Shown here in pieces: positions 23,498 through 35,467 of a stretch of DNA of 64,000 nucleotides. Origin of the DNA: Allantophomopsis cytisporea (Eukaryota > Ascomycota > Leotiomycetes > Phacidiales > Phacidiaceae); NCBI GenBank assembly GCA_024752435.1, contig CP103037.1, forward strand, positions 930,001 to 994,000, in the 5' to 3' direction. Made by a program: the position numbers and the translations under genes. Within the stretch, counting starts at the first letter, position 1. Every line of letters begins with the position of its first letter. Under the pieces are notes generated by a model, which saw nothing but the letters and a program-made list of their open reading frames with translations, did no database searches and was not told the DNA's origin.

Positions 23498-23776
23498 AGT
23501 AATGCTGGTTATGATCTTTCATTTGTGTGGTATATGGCGGAAATGGACCGAATGTGAGTTGGAGAGACAATCATCTTCATGAAACGGTTCTTTTATCGAG
23601 AAACCATGAGCTATATAAGTCCTAGTAAAACTCGAATCAACGTATCACTCTCTTTAGGGTTTGTTTGCTTTACATTCATGAGGCTTCTTGATACGTCACG
23701 CATTGCAACTGTCTCTAAGGTCAGGTATAATTTCTTCAGTGAGTATGTGCTTAAGGCAATACAAAGCTATATATTT

Positions 23777-24997
23777 CTAGATATGTAATTCTTCAGCACG
23801 CATATTGTCCACAGCCTTTTCATCTTTATTCCCTACCTCATGTAGTTCCAGCTCTTCAGGAGTAACATGCAATAGTCTTTTTCTGTCCACTCTTCTCCTC
23901 CATGGCGTGTAAAGAAGTACGGAAGCACCTCCAAAGACTACAAAGGCGCCACAAATTGAGCCCCCAATGATCTCGTACTTATCTCCAGCTACAGCCACGC
24001 CATCCCAGAATTTTCCTGTTAGATTCGCAACATTCAAAATCAAGCTCAAGAGCTGAATTACACCAATGCAGATTGCTACCACTACAGTAATAGCAGTGAG
24101 GACTATAGAGTAATAGAGGATAGCAATCATATCGCGAGCAAATTTCGTTGATGTGTAGAGACTCATCATTAGAGCTCCATCCGTAGTATCGATGAGACAC
24201 ATACCAGCTGTCTCATCAGCTTAGTTTGTATATAGGAGAGAAGTTCACTTACATGTGAATAACAATGGGAAGATGAGAATCAACCAAATACTCGTGCCTT
24301 GAATTGCTTGGATGGAAGCAATTCCCAACACAGCAATCTCACTACTCGTATCGAACCCCAAACCGAATAGTACACCAAGAGGGTACATTTTCCAAGGTCT
24401 ATCAATGAGCTTGAAAACTCTCTTGAAAGCTCTCGCAAGAATACCACCTCCTTCAAGCTTAAAGCCATCAACTTCCTCGGTTCCAGTCTGCTCGCCCCTA
24501 AGTAAAGCTTTCAAATTCTTCACTAACAGCACCAAAATCCACAGATTTCCTATCCCGAGGATAATAAGGACAGCAGCACTGACGCCAGTACCAATAATCC
24601 CACCAACTTTACTGAAGCCATCGAATCTCTTCTCCAGTGCACCGGAGGTAGCAGCAACAACAATACAGGTGATAATGACAATAGTAGAGTGCCCGAGACT
24701 GAAAAATGTGCCTACGGTAGTGGGTTTGGATCCAGAGGCGATTAGACGCCTTGTCATAAGATCAATGGCGGAAATATGGTCAGCATCGAGAGCATGTCGT
24801 AATCCCAGTGTATATGCGAGAGTTGCACTCGATGCTAGATATGGATGATATCGAAGGACTATGCCTACTGCTATCCACACACAAACGTTTACAAGTATTA
24901 GGATGGAGATTGTCCGTATTGCAGGGAAAGGAATTGGGCGGCATCGTGGTGGAAGGTTGAGGTAGAGCTTATGGAGTAGGTAAGGTCGATAGGACAT
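23777..24997 (-). CDS. NiCoT family high-affinity nickel/cobalt transporter
   Basis: Two exons: 24997..24253 and 24207..23777 (donor GTAAGT, acceptor AGACAG), giving 391 residues with about eight membrane helices. The NiCoT signature HX4DH is seen as RHALDADHISAID (His68 to His74), followed by the other family motifs LGFDTSSEIAVLGI and GMCLIDTTDGALM; the last is rebuilt by the splice. In Schizosaccharomyces pombe, Nic1 of this family takes up Ni2+ at the plasma membrane to supply urease. The C-terminal tail is charged and soluble. The gene is tail to tail with the secreted glycosidase, 279 bp away, and I see no functional link to it. Confidence 0.93.
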
Positions 24998-26015
24998 GTT
25001 GAAGGTGGGATGGAAAAAAAGAGGCCGAAGATAAGTTTGAAAGATAAGTGAAGATGATTATCTTTTTGGACCTGAATACAGACGAAACTTGGACTGTGAG
25101 ATATGAGATCCTAGATGATCGAAAAATTCTGATATCTATGAATTAACTCTTCCAAGCCAAGCTTGATCAAGACTCCATATTCAATGACTAAAGGATGTAG
25201 TTTTCATGACGGATGCATATATTTGCTCACCAAAAGTAGCTGGACCTAGCTGTTCTCACGAGGCTGGCGGCCAGCAAGTGCGGGGCATAGCGGGGGGCTC
25301 CGTGAGCTCCAAGCGGAATATGGCAAGCTCAAGCTGAAGCTGGATGGATGTTTGCTTTGTGGATAAAGTGCTGGCACACCAAACCTCATCGCTGTGTGTC
25401 AAATCGTGCCGTACCGTACCCAATTAGCCGAAGTTGAACCAGTATCACCAAAATAAATAAAGTGAAATCTATTAAATATTTCAAACATTAAATATTAAAT
25501 AAGTACATTGATGACTACATATCTTAACTCCTACTTCGCTGTTCTGTTTTGATTGCTGCTCTCTCATTCATAATTGGTATTTCTCATCTCCTACAATGGG
25601 AAGACCATCGCTGCGTGCCCTGGTTTATCCCGTGTGACCTTCTCTATTCATTGTGGGGGATCTCTTTCGATTCATCAATAGTATTCCAAATTTGCCAAGG
25701 AGCCCGTTGCTCCAATCGCAACGCCAGTCCTTACATACCAAATAATGGAGGTACGTAGGCATTGATAAGGAATCGGTATTTTAAACGACAGGATATAACT
25801 GCTGACTGTAGGCTTATTCGTCGAATTGTGGGGTAGGCACTCTTGATGCTCTAGCGTCGGGATTGAAGATAAGAATGGGTTGTTGTCGGTCATTGTACTC
25901 CATTTTTGAGTCTAAATTGTATTCTGTTATTTTCTTCCTAGTATCAGTATAAGAAGATATCAGTTACTCAGATCCAGCTAATTTCTGTTTTCTTACCATA
26001 TCGCACTTTCAAAAC
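24998..26015. other. Divergent intergenic region, 1.0 kb
   Basis: Between the starts of the nickel transporter and the aldo/keto reductase. Short ORFs only. An AT-rich stretch with repeated TTAAATATT-like words lies near 25470-25500. Nothing else recognised. Confidence 0.55.
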
Positions 26016-28036
26016 ATGGCAGTCAGCGCCACCACTGCCAATGAGGCGCAACCAGCGAAAGCTGCCCATGTCAATATGATGACCGACTGTGTCATAGCCA
26101 ATATGCCTGAAGAAGGGCTGCGGTCCATCATGAGGGGGATGTTGGGTGGAGATCAACAAATCACATCCAATTTCCATTTCCTTGCTGCAAACTATCTTCT
26201 AAGCACGCCATTACCAGCAGATTCAGAGTTGTTCGATAGAAGTTCAAATTCACCAAAGCCCACTGCAGCTCTGAAGACGCTTCAAAGCAGATATCGCTGC
26301 TTGATGGGTTGTGGTTATGCTTTCCAGAGTGTGGATTTGTTGAGTGATGTTCTAAGACAGGTCCAGTCCCTGGTATGGGATGAGAGCACCAGCGAAGGAC
26401 AGAAATTTATGGATTTCCTTGCGGTCATTGATGGAGATGTCGTCCAAGTTGTGACAGCGGTACAGAAGAAGCTACTGACATCATCTGGCTTACGTCCAAT
26501 GAATGATTTGGAAACCAAAGCTGTTTCTGGGCTGAAGCGTGCACTTGATGCATGTAAAGAAACAGCAATTGCCCAAGGACAAGACTTTGCTTTTGACAGG
26601 GGTTCAAGTTGCCTTGAGAAGCTCTTTGGAAGCTCTGAGACTAAGTTTTCGTCAGAACTTCAACTCCCAGCACATCTCTCGAATGGATTTGTCTCATCAA
26701 ACAGTGGTTTGGAAACAGTAAAGCTGGGCACTGTTGACGTGCCACGGATGTTTATGGGTCTTTGGCAGTTTTCAAGTCCTGCTTGGGGAACTGCATCCAG
26801 ATCGAAGATCAACAATCATTTTAGAAAACACGTCGATGCTGGTCTTATCGCATATGGTACGTCAATTCTTCATTTTTGCAAGCTACAATTTCTGAACTAC
26901 GGACACATGGAGCTTCAAGCTAATGGCTGTAATCTAGATATGGCGGATCATTATGGGGATGCCGAGGTGACTTTTGTAAGTTCGAATATCATCAAAGGTG
27001 ATAAAGACATGCTTACAGTATGGAAGGGACAATTCCGTTCTGCGCAGCCAGACGCAAACAAAATCTACTGTGCCACAAAATGGGCAGTGTTTGATAAAAT
27101 CAAGGTTTCGCCAGAAGCTGTTGAAGCGAATGTTTCTGAAAGACTGACAGCAATCAATGCTTCTAGTATAGAGTTGCTACAGTTTCATTGGCAAGATGTA
27201 CATATTTAGTCTCTGTCTTTGGAAGATCCTTGCTAACATTCCATATAGTATAATGATCACCAATACTTGGAAGCAGCAAAACTCATTGATGAGAATCCAA
27301 ATGTGCAAAGCCTTGGATTATGCAATTTTGACACCCAACACATGGATGAGATCCTCGACAGTGGCATCAATGTTGTTTCAAACCAGGTCCAAGTAAGTTT
27401 GTCTTCTGCTTGTAACAGAAAACGGATATCATGCTAACTTCCTTCACGTTCTCCTTGATTGATCTGCGGCCAACATTCAAGATGGCATACAGCTGTCAGA
27501 AGCATAATGTTAAGCTTTTGACATATGGCTCCCTTGTAAGCACTTCAATTCTACTGGCATGACAATTTGTCCTGACTAAAACAGTGTGGTGGATTTCTCG
27601 CCGATAAATGGCTAGATCAGCCAGCACCAAATCTTTTCGACAAGCAAATGACGCCAAGTCATCGCAAGGTATGTTGTTGCTCCTCACTTTGAAGATTGCC
27701 TGATTAATTGAGATATAGTATTTCGAAATGATTACAATTTGGGGTGGCTGGGCTCTGTTTCAAGAACTGTTGAAAGTACTTTCAGTTATTGGAAAGAAAT
27801 ACAACACTTCCGTCTCAAGCGTGGCTATTAGATGGGTGCTTGATCATGATTATGTGGGTGCAGTCATTATTGGGGCGCGGATGGGTATCAGTGAGCATAT
27901 TGAGGAGAATTTGACTGTATTCTCCTTCAAGCTTGATGATGAAGATAAAGGGAAAATCCAGACTATCTTAGACCAGTGCAAAGCGCAGGACGTTTTCCAG
28001 GCCATGGGGGATTGTGGTGCAGAATATAGACAATAG
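26016..28036 (+). CDS. Aldo/keto reductase with long N-terminal extension; one acceptor lacks AG
   Basis: Proposed seven exons: 26016..26856, 26938..26975, 27027..27197, 27249..27392, 27449..27535, 27585..27668 and 27719..28036, giving 560 residues. Residues from about 235 form an aldo/keto reductase barrel with the full catalytic tetrad: Asp281 and Tyr286 in AYDMADHYGDAE, Lys311 in CATKW and His347 in LQFHWQD, so catalysis should be intact. Residues 1 to about 230 are a helical extension I do not recognise (MPEEGLRSIMRGML..., DLLSDVLRQVQSLVW...). Intron 4 (27393-27448) starts with GTAAGT and has a branch-like CTAAC, but at the position required by the protein it ends CACG, not AG. The nearest AG would leave a 26-nt intron and insert ten residues in frame. 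The gene may use a non-canonical site, or carry a damaging mutation or a base error. Confidence 0.75.
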
Positions 28037-29285
28037 ATATAATAAGTCCATTGGGTTTTACCTTGATTGTCTACTGCTTTTTAGTAAGCGCTTTTTCGAG
28101 AATAGTGAGATATGACTGGTCTTTGAAAGATTGTCGAAGAGCGACGAGTTGGTAGGGACTACTGCAGAGCCAGATCAATCATTGTGTTTGAGCTATAAGA
28201 CCCAGCATCCATTTAGCCAGTTTCCTTGATAAGGAGAAACATTAACACACGTTCAACAAGTATTACTTGCTAAGAATCAAGCCTTAAAGCATACAAATAG
28301 TGGATAAAAATGCAAGTGATTGATCCCCCGTTGGGAACGCAGGGAATCAGAATTGGGAGGCCACTGAGCCAAAAGCGAGGACAGCGGTACACGTATTATA
28401 CGGACCGAAAAGTCCGGGTTGGAGAGCTTGAGATGATTATTGAGCATTGTTGATTAGAGATAGAGGCCGGAGAGGAGAGAGAATAGCGATTAATATCAAA
28501 GCCACTCGGGATATAGGAGGAACGTAGGAGAGGAAGGGAATATAGAAAAGGGAGAAGGCGTGGTAGCAAAAGATTGTGGATATAAGTATTGAGAGAATTG
28601 TTAATACAGACTATAGAGTAAGGTACAGTCCAAAACAGACCAATGATGATATAGAGTGAAATATAGATTTGATTGCTTTACTCATAGTTGCGCTCCTGGA
28701 ATATTGCAAACTACCAGACATTAGTGCCGCAACATACATTGGACATTAACGTCTACCGAGACGGTTGGTCTAAGAAACCGAACTTCGCGATTCTTTATTT
28801 CTCGTCTGAGTAATCTTTCTATCTCTATGAATGTTCTGCCGTTGACCCAGTCTGAATACAATGCGTGGCTCACGAAGATATCATTTTCTGGTAATTGGAG
28901 GTTCCGTGGCTCCTCTCATGTTACGCTTGGTATATCTAAATCTATTCAGGAGCGCGTACCATCGAATTGGATAATTTCGAAGGATATATCAACCCTAGTA
29001 GCCTCTTGTCTTACTGAAACTGAAAATTCGACTTCTTGATGAATGTAAGTAAATAGTGCAGCGCTCGGTGTTTTAAACCATACATAATAAGACATACTCG
29101 CAATAATAGTCTGCAAATCCAAGATATACATTACTGGGTGGGTATCGGTCTTCTCCAATAAAACGCAAAGTATTACCGTATGCCCGACCGCCCTGACACC
29201 GCCAACGGAAAGGATTCCGTCATCGCCGAATTCCCCAAAATAATTATTGTCCCCCAAGTTCTTTCCCAACACGACATCATCAAGC
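28037..29285. other. Intergenic 1.2 kb with a solo-LTR-like element
   Basis: No gene recognised. The main feature is the candidate LTR at 28448-28734. A short frame near 28827-29039 has no known motif. Confidence 0.55.
28448..28734. mobile_element. Candidate solo LTR of a retrotransposon (287 bp)
   Basis: Begins TGTTG and ends CAACA, giving a 5-bp terminal inverted repeat and the TG...CA ends of LTR elements. It has a TATA-like TATAAG at about 28581 and purine-rich internal sequence. Flanking 5-mers (AGCAT left, TACAT right) match at three of five positions, so a target duplication is at best decayed. No internal retrotransposon sequence or second LTR is present, hence solo. The assignment rests on these ends only. 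Confidence 0.45.
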
Positions 29286-30464
29286 ATGGCAACGTCGCTA
29301 CGATTCTGCAGGCCTTCGCGCCTTTCTCAAGCAGCTCGACGTTGTTACGCGACCAATCTCCCAAGAGTTTCGCTCCAATACGATCTTCATGAACCAGCTA
29401 ACCCTATTGCTGATGAGAAGCACCAACCGATCATTGTTATGCATGGGTTGTTTGGCAGTAAGAAGAACAATAGGTCTATCAGTAAGTGAGTGGTTCCTTC
29501 ATCCTGATTCTCCGGTATAGGAGGATAAGAAACATGAAAGGGATGTTGATTGGTACCATAGGGTTTTGGCAAGAGATTTAGGGAGATCTGTATACGCTGT
29601 AGTAAGTTTACTAGCTATATATAATGGATTGAGTTGAGCTGATAAAAATAGGATCTGAGAAACCATGGAGAATCTCCACATCATGAGAGGCATGATTACA
29701 CTGCCATGGCCGAGGATGTTGCTGGTTTCATCGAGGAACACAAGTTAAAGAACAGCACATTGATCGGACATTCTATGTATGCGCCCCTTCTTCTTACTCC
29801 GTGAACAAATGAAGCTGATATCAGAAACCAGGGGCGCCAAAACTGCCATGGTTGTTGCACTTCAGTCTCCAGAACTGGTGGATGATATTGTATCTGTCGA
29901 CAATGCGCCAGTGGATGCGGCTATGCTGAGTTCCTTTGGAAAATACATGCAGGCAATGCGACGAATTGAAGAAGCTGATGTCACCAAACAATCCGAAGCA
30001 GACAAAATTTTGAGTGAATATGAAGAGGTACATGATCTTTGTCTGGTCGAAGGAAAACCGCTGACACCATACCCAGTCTCTTCCAATCCGCCAATTCCTC
30101 CTCGGCAACCTCCATAGACCAGCAGGCGAAAAGACCCAGAAGTTCCGCATACCCCTTAAAATCCTTGCCAGCGCTCTCGATAGAATGGGAGACTTTCCGT
30201 TCAAAGATCCGGACGCAGTCCGCTTCGAGAAGCCCACGCTGTTCGTACGCGGCACACAGAGCAAGTATATCCCCGATGAAGCACTTCCAATTATTGGGAA
30301 GTTTTTCCCACGTTTCCAACTTGCAGACATCGACGCAGGACACTGGGTGATCTCCGAGAAGCCGGAAGAGTTCAGACAAGGTATGTCATCAATTCAAGTA
30401 ATCTGATGTTATGGAAAGCTAACAGTGATCAGCGGTGGTGGAATTCCTGAAACCGAAAGAGTAG
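29286..30464 (+). CDS. Mitochondrial alpha/beta hydrolase, ABHD11/IMO32 type
   Basis: Six exons: 29286..29485, 29562..29601, 29652..29776, 29832..30027, 30077..30380 and 30433..30464, giving 298 residues. The start is the ATG at 29286. The N-terminus is basic with no acidic residues (MATSLRFCRPSRLSQAARRCYAT), a typical mitochondrial presequence. The hydrolase core shows the oxyanion HGLFGSKKNN motif, DLRNHGES, nucleophile Ser in GHSMGAK (joined by the third intron), an Asp/Glu acid region, and the catalytic His in DAGHWV. The yeast relative YGR031W/Imo32 and human ABHD11 are mitochondrial serine hydrolases; ABHD11 protects lipoylated 2-oxoglutarate dehydrogenase. The same job here is inferred from family. 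Two donors lie close together at the end of exon 1; only GTGAGT keeps the SKVLARDLG strand in frame. Confidence 0.88.
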
Positions 30465-30837
30465 ACAAAAACTGTAAGGTATCATAGACATAGACTTAGA
30501 ACATATACATAATAGAGGGCAACTTCGTCTCATCAAAGTCTCATCCTCCTGCTTCCGCGGCGCTACACCTACTGCTATACCTGTTTGCTACCTTATGAAC
30601 CATGACCCAGGACTCAGCTTGTTTGGTACAATGAGCCAGAAAGTTCACATGAATCAGTAGAACTAGTCAGATCGCGGGGATGATTGCTGAATTAAGAAAC
30701 CAAGAAGCTGGAATTTCCGGAACAACGACCAAATCATGAACACCCCACACATAAAAACATTAGTGTAGTAACCAATGGTGAAATAAGATCTACATAGGCA
30801 GGATTCTGTTCTACAATTAAGATCTAAAATATGTACA
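30465..30837. other. Convergent intergenic region, 373 bp
   Basis: Separates the 3' ends of the hydrolase and ADE1. Nothing recognised. Confidence 0.5.
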
Positions 30838-31825
30838 TCATACCTTCACAGCATTCTCCCAGCTTTGACCGGTCAGCTTCACAAACGCTTCTCTGTACTT
30901 CTCGCCAGTCTCTCTCACTACATCCTCAGGCATGCTAACACCTTCCTTGCCCTTCAATCCCTCTCTTGTCAACCAGTCTCTCAAGTACTGCTTGTCAAAG
31001 CTGTCTTGGCCCTTGCCAAGTACGTACTTATCAGCTGGCCAGAAACGGCTCGAATCTGGGGTGAGGACCTCGTCTACCAATACCACCTCATCAGTCTCCT
31101 CGTCGAGTCCAAACTCGAACTTGGTATCCGCAATGATGATGCCTCTCTCGCGCGCATAATCCCTAGCAGTTGTGTACAACTTCAGAGCCAAGTCTTCAAT
31201 CCTCTTGGCGTACTTCTCCCCCACAATTTTGGCAGCTTCATCTGGGTGGATATTCTCGTCATTGGCACCAGCCTCGGCCTTTGTGCTTGGAGTATAGATC
31301 GCTCCGCCTGGAAACTCTTGCGATTCTTGAAGACCAGGTGCGACCGAGAGTCCATGGACCGTTCCCTTGGTTTGGTATTCCTTCCAAGCACTGCCAGTGA
31401 TGTAGCCGCGGACAATGGCTTCGACGGGGAAGATCTTGAGCTTGCGCACTTGCATGGAACGGTTCTTGAGAGCGCTGCGTTGGAATGATGGGATAGAGGC
31501 AGGAAGATCGAGGGTAATAAAGTGCGTCTTCAGTTCTGGGATCTTCTGGGTAAGAAGGCTAAACCAGAAGTTCGAGAGGAGCGTAAGGAGCTGTCCTTTG
31601 CCTGGGACGCCCTGTGTGAACCCGTGAGTAATATGAACGAGTTTGAATTCAGCTCAATCTCTCATTACTTACATTGCCCATGATAACATCGTATGCAGAG
31701 ATACGGTCAGAAGCGACGAAGAGCAATGTCTTCTCATCAACTTCATAGAGGTCGCGAACCTTTCCTTCAGCGATATGCTTCAGACCATCTACCTTGGTAG
31801 AAGTAATGATAGTTTGTTCTGCCAT
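30838..31825 (-). CDS. ADE1: SAICAR synthetase (purine biosynthesis)
   Basis: Two exons: 31825..31673 and 31611..30838, with a phase-0 intron (GTAAGT...CACACAG), giving 308 residues (yeast Ade1 is 306). The enzyme joins aspartate to CAIR with ATP in de novo purine synthesis in the cytosol. Family motifs in order: EGKVRDLYEVD near residue 20, ASDRISAYDVIM around residue 40, VPGKGQLLT, VRKLKIFPVEAIVRGYITGSAWKEY (SAICAR signature 1), and LVDEVLTPDSSRFW (signature 2), then the QYLRDWL C-terminal region. The start is the only in-frame ATG before the EGKVRD motif. Upstream, a purine/pyrimidine-rich stretch with a T run (31835-31870) may be the core promoter. Confidence 0.96.
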
Positions 31826-33789
31826 CTTTGATTTTTTTACTCGTCCTGTTCTTTTTTTTTGTCTCTCTAGCTTCTTTTTCTACTCAAATTGAGCTATGTC
31901 CACGTGTGGAGAGGTATAGCAATTTTTTTATTAAAAAAATTGAAACGGGAGATCTACACTGGTGATAGAATGAGGCTGAGAAAATTGTAGGAATGCGAAA
32001 TCGCAGGAAGGTTCCCCAGGTACAACCAAGTCAGTAAGGTACATAGTAGGCAAGGTACCTTGGTAAAATAAAGTAAGGCATTAAGCTACTCCGATTAGGC
32101 AGACGATGCGGGGCATACAAATTCGCGTGTGCCTGATGCGACTCATACAAAATAAATCTCGCGACTTTTTTCCCCGAACCTCTTCTTCTCTTTTTCTCTC
32201 AAGCGCCGTCCCCTTCAACGCTGCGTTTCTATGCCACAAACAGATACTCGCGGGTTCCCCGATCCACAGTGTCGAGCAAAGCATGATTCGAGTCCGACAA
32301 GTGTCTGGTGAGATGATTGCTGCGCACTCTTATGCATATGAGAAATTCGGAGTACTCTTCAATCTACCTCACTGCCTTCTACCTCGTTGTGTATAGGTCT
32401 GCTCGTAAGAGCCTGGCGTGCTTCCACGCCTGCAATTGGCATCAGAAAAGCAGGGCGGAAGGGCACGCGACGAATACTGGAGCTGTGCTTGCACAGCGAA
32501 AGGAAGGTCGTGCTGTTCCTTTCGTTCCTTTGGGAGAGCCGTTGCGAAGATTGTGTGGGTTACGACCTGACACTTAAGTGCAATACGCAGCGTGCTCATA
32601 GCTCCTGTCACTTGTGATAAGGGCTTTGGGTACAATTCAATTCCGATCACTCTGTTGGGGACGGCGCTTCAACCTTTTTTCCCCAGGTTAGTATCACTGT
32701 GATTGTTTACAGGAAGGATACTACTAATGATATTTCATTTCGAGCCTAGGGACGATGACTCACTTCCAAAGCACAGCATGATCACACTCGAACACTCATA
32801 TCAACGCCACAGTAGATCTATACTGGATCTGGAGTGATCGAATGAATTACGACTGAGAAGAACCCTCCCGATTGCTGTTCGACATACTAAATTGCTCGTT
32901 TACATTTGCATTCGCATTTTGAAGATATCTCGCTTTCGCCGTCGATATCGTTTTCTTCATCGCTACCACCACGATACACACTTTGCTTCTTTACGTTGTC
33001 CGGATCGATTTGGGTCTTAACAGATCTAGTTCGTTGAAACCCCCCTCACAATGTTTTCAAGAATATGTAGCTTTGTACAAAAGCTCCATAATCTGGTCGT
33101 TTGCCGTCTCAACTTTCCTCTGCAGCTTCTTAGCTGACTTGACCGTTGTATTTCATCCTCTCAGACTTCTCCGTGCTTCTCCTGAAGACCCATGTCAGCT
33201 GTCTCGATCGACTTCTTTAATGTGTGACTTACAACTTCCATAATACTGTCAAGATTTTTTTTACGTAGCATCCCTTTCATGCCCTTACATAACCATATTA
33301 TATTTATCTAAAACTTGACATAGAAGGCTTCTATAGCTTTACTTATGCAACTTCTCTATCTGCTCGAAATATAGCCCGTTTTATAAGGCTTCGTTGGCTT
33401 GACCGTAGCGGCTGAGGCATTGCCTGTCATTGCGGAGTAGAGTATAATGTTAGACTGTATAACAAAGCTTTGTAAGGTATGGTACATTACAACTCATAGA
33501 CGTGGAAGATGGATAAGTGAGGGGCAGCAACTTGCAAATCCATAACCCGTAGCCTTATGCTAGCATATTCTCAGCCTTGTGGAATGTGGCTCCTCCCCGG
33601 CTTAAGGCTTCAGCAGCAACGTGTGTACATTCGAAGGTAGATCTGCCTTGCGATAAGCCCACAGTACGATTATCTTAACCAAGAATCACTCTTGCATACT
33701 TATGTTCTCGAATACTTCTAGCCTCTTAGTACAGGGAAAAGACGGTCCACATAATCACTAGGAACTGTGAGCAGGTCTCGGGGTCAAGA
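31826..33789. other. Divergent intergenic region, 2.0 kb
   Basis: Between ADE1 and ARL3 starts. It holds overlapping short frames around 32106-32577 and 32983-33243 with no recognisable motif. A gene made of short exons here cannot be excluded, but I could not build one. Confidence 0.5.
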
Positions 33790-34482
33790 ATGTACCATCT
33801 AGCGAAAGGCCTCTATTTGTATGCTACTAGTAAGGAAGGTAGGGCTCTTAGAATTTCCTCTTTAAATGCTAGGGATGCTGAAGAAATATTAGAATACTCT
33901 GTATTACTACTTGGACTCGACAATGCTGGAAAGACAACGCTTCACGAACAAATCAAATCGCATTTCCTCGAGTCTCGCCCAGCACCAAAACTGAAGACGG
34001 TCCCAACGGTCGGTCAGAATGTCTCCACAATTACACTTCCCGATATGTATTTGAAGATCTGGGACGTTGGTGGTCAACATAGTCTACGGCAGCTGTGGCA
34101 AAGCTACTATACAAGCTGTCATGCTATTGTCTTCGTGATAGACAGTACTGATATAGGGGACGGAAATCTGGAGGGTGATTCATCTGGTCGACTTGAGGAG
34201 TGCAGGTTGGTCTTAGAGGACGTTCTACAGCATTCAGAGACAGAAGGTGTACCTCTGTTGGTGCTTGCGAATAAGCAGGACCGGGAGGATTGCGTAGAAG
34301 TTGTGCGCATCAAGGAGGGTCTAGTGAAGAAGGTCTTTGAAGGTGACAAGGGCGCAAGTATTAGAGATTCGAGAGTACTCCCCGTTAGTGCGCTGACTGG
34401 AACCGGTGTGGTTGAAGCAGTGGAATGGCTAAGAACAAGAGTCAAGTGGAACAAGGAAGGCAGACCACCAGTGATGAGATGA
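33790..34482 (+). CDS. ARL3: ARF-like GTPase, ARL3/ARFRP1 type
   Basis: Proposed exons 33790..33838 and 33893..34482, giving 212 residues (yeast Arl3 is 198). The N-terminus MYHLAKGLY matches the Arl3/ARFRP1 start, which is acetylated rather than myristoylated. G-protein motifs are clear: GLDNAGKT (P-loop), PTVGQNV (switch I), WDVGGQ (switch II), NKQD and SAL. The C-terminus KWNKEGRPPV is like yeast Arl3. The family acts at the trans-Golgi, recruiting ARL1 and golgins. The 54-nt intron (33839-33892, GTAGGG...ATTAG) is a multiple of three and contains no stop, so an unspliced 230-residue form is also readable. Removing it joins TSKE to EYSVLLLGLD, which is what relatives show, so I prefer the spliced form. 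Confidence 0.9.
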   Translation: MYHLAKGLYLYATSKEGRALRISSLNARDAEEILEYSVLLLGLDNAGKTTLHEQIKSHFLESRPAPKLKTVPTVGQNVSTITLPDMYLKIWDVGGQHSLRQLWQSYYTSCHAIVFVIDSTDIGDGNLEGDSSGRLEECRLVLEDVLQHSETEGVPLLVLANKQDREDCVEVVRIKEGLVKKVFEGDKGASIRDSRVLPVSALTGTGVVEAVEWLRTRVKWNKEGRPPVMR

Positions 34483-35467
34483 GCTGAGCTGCGCAAGAGA
34501 TCACTTTTTAATATGCTACGTACCTGTGGGTACACCACATCTGTCCGAAAGTTAGGCGTTCAGGGAGGACCGTATATGTCCGAATTTGTGCAGTTTAGAA
34601 TATTAGGAGAATGGTTTTGTCAACGGGATATCCAGGGAAGCGTGGGCTAGAACAGTTAAAATACGCGTCGCATTGTGCAAGAAATAGAACGTATGGAATA
34701 CCAGCTACTTGTATTAAATCATGCAGCTCTCTTCTTTAGGTCTTGAAGAGGAAAAGTTTATAGCAGTATCTGCAGAGCTATCAAACTGCTTACGCACCAA
34801 CTTCGTACGAAGTATTCCAAACCATACCACTAAGACTGCGTCATAATACCAAGACCAGCTTGAGGTTGAAGGACAAAGAAAACAGACGCCATTACAAATG
34901 ATCTGACATGTTTTAAGATATCGAATGGCTCCGGGGAGTTTTATCACTCCTAGTCAATACGTTGTGTCCAGTCAATTATGGTTTTCAAAAACTGCCTGGC
35001 TCTGAATAAACGTATTGGCCTACTCTAGACGCGTAGTTTCTGACGTAATATGGAAAGTCTTGTACACTTTTTGGCCGAGCATCAAGCATCATGTATTGGA
35101 AGCACTTGAAAATATGTGAAATCAATTTTGTAATGCTACCTCATGTCACTATTTATGGAAACTCCATTAAAGTCACTTGTTTAGTAGTCGAAGAGATGTC
35201 TTCGAATGCGTCCCTCTCGAAATGATAAATGGGATCTCAAGTCCCTCCGCAGTTCAAATATAAACACACTCGTCCCTGATATCAGCGGAGGTAAAAACAG
35301 GCTGTGTCCGCCAAATGCTCATAGCTGCCCTAGAACCTTCTGCCCCTTGCTCTCAGTTTAACGTCCAAAGTGAGCCTCTGGCCAAGCTTCGTCATCTATC
35401 ACCTTTACTTCCCTGTCGAATATCTATTAGTATTATTCATACAAGACAGGAGCCCATAATGGAAGTC
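34483..35467. other. Convergent intergenic region, 985 bp
   Basis: Between the 3' ends of ARL3 and the RRM gene. No ORF with recognisable features; nothing else seen. Confidence 0.5.

Noticed and set aside
26016..28036. Calling the aldo/keto reductase a pseudogene
   Set aside because: All catalytic residues and the other five junctions are intact; a single odd acceptor is not enough.
29821..30379. Minus-strand ORFs of 132-169 residues over the ABHD11-like gene
   Set aside because: They lie antisense to exons with clear hydrolase motifs, and their own sequences are motif-free.
32270..32310. B-box-like GATTCGAGTCC suggesting a tRNA
   Set aside because: No matching A box or foldable arms upstream.
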